Shown in pieces: positions 4,995-5,011 of a DNA stretch of 5,011 bases. The notes under the pieces are model-generated. The model made no database searches, was not told the DNA's origin, and saw only the letters and a program-made list of their open reading frames with translations. The position numbers and the translations under genes were made by a program. The DNA is from Propionibacteriaceae bacterium UBA4569. GTDB lineage: Bacteria; Actinomycetota; Actinomycetes; Propionibacteriales; Propionibacteriaceae. The DNA is taken from assembly GCA_002387005.1 (NCBI GenBank), contig DGKN01000053.1, positions 283 to 5,293 of the forward strand, written 5' to 3'. Position 1 is the first letter of the stretch. Every line of letters starts with the position of its first letter.

Positions 4995-5011
4995 TCCCGG
5001 CGGGGCTTTCG

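Noticed and set aside
4996..5011. GGCGGGGCTTT at the right edge as a terminator arm
   Set aside because: No complementary AAAGCCCCGCC arm exists to its left, and a partner to the right would be outside the window.
1..5011. Mobile element, CRISPR, phage, toxin-antitoxin or defence system
   Set aside because: No transposase, integrase, terminal inverted repeats, regularly spaced repeats, attachment-like duplication at the tRNA or small paired ORFs were seen; the region looks like ordinary core chromosome.

Overview
This is a high-GC chromosomal window, almost certainly from an actinobacterium. The codon use is strongly GC-biased, the possible promoters have TANNNT -10 elements, and the gene content (DUF501 protein followed by a short Ppx/GppA phosphatase and a tRNA-Leu(UAA), an actinobacterial-type BI-1/YccA protein, a Zn_peptidase-family membrane protease) is typical of the phylum. 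Propionibacteriales would fit, but I cannot prove a genus from sequence alone.

Layout from left to right. Positions 1-215 carry the 3' end of a DUF501 gene. Its stop codon overlaps by one base the start of a Ppx/GppA-family phosphatase gene (215-1138, +), so the two are translationally coupled. Thirteen bases further on, in the opposite orientation, lies a tRNA-Leu gene with anticodon UAA (1152-1228, -). It has a class-I-like five-base variable loop, an A73 discriminator and an encoded CCA. An intergenic region of about 136 bp separates it from a divergent seven-helix Bax-inhibitor-1/YccA-family membrane protein (1365-2135, +). A perfect 12-bp bidirectional hairpin terminator (2156-2182) lies between that gene and a convergent Nudix hydrolase (2209-2904, -). 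A divergent intergenic region of about 180 bp then leads to a membrane-anchored zinc metallopeptidase of the YpfJ/KPN_02809 type (3087-3968, +). That gene converges, across a gap of 42 bp, on a lipoprotein of unknown function (4011-4982, -). The lipoprotein gene starts with GTG and appears to make a leaderless transcript.

How the genes relate. Only DUF501-ppx looks like an operon. The other genes are single transcription units arranged as divergent and convergent pairs. Three proteins act in or outside the membrane (BI-1-like protein, metallopeptidase, lipoprotein). Two are soluble nucleotide or phosphate enzymes (Ppx/GppA-like, Nudix). The sequence shows no mobile element, CRISPR array, phage gene or defence gene. 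I do not see a new multi-gene system. The points most worth following are the unusual short-variable-loop tRNA-Leu(UAA), combined with the absence of TTA codons from every gene here, the leaderless start of the unknown lipoprotein, and the Nudix protein's start site and uncharacterised N-terminal extension.
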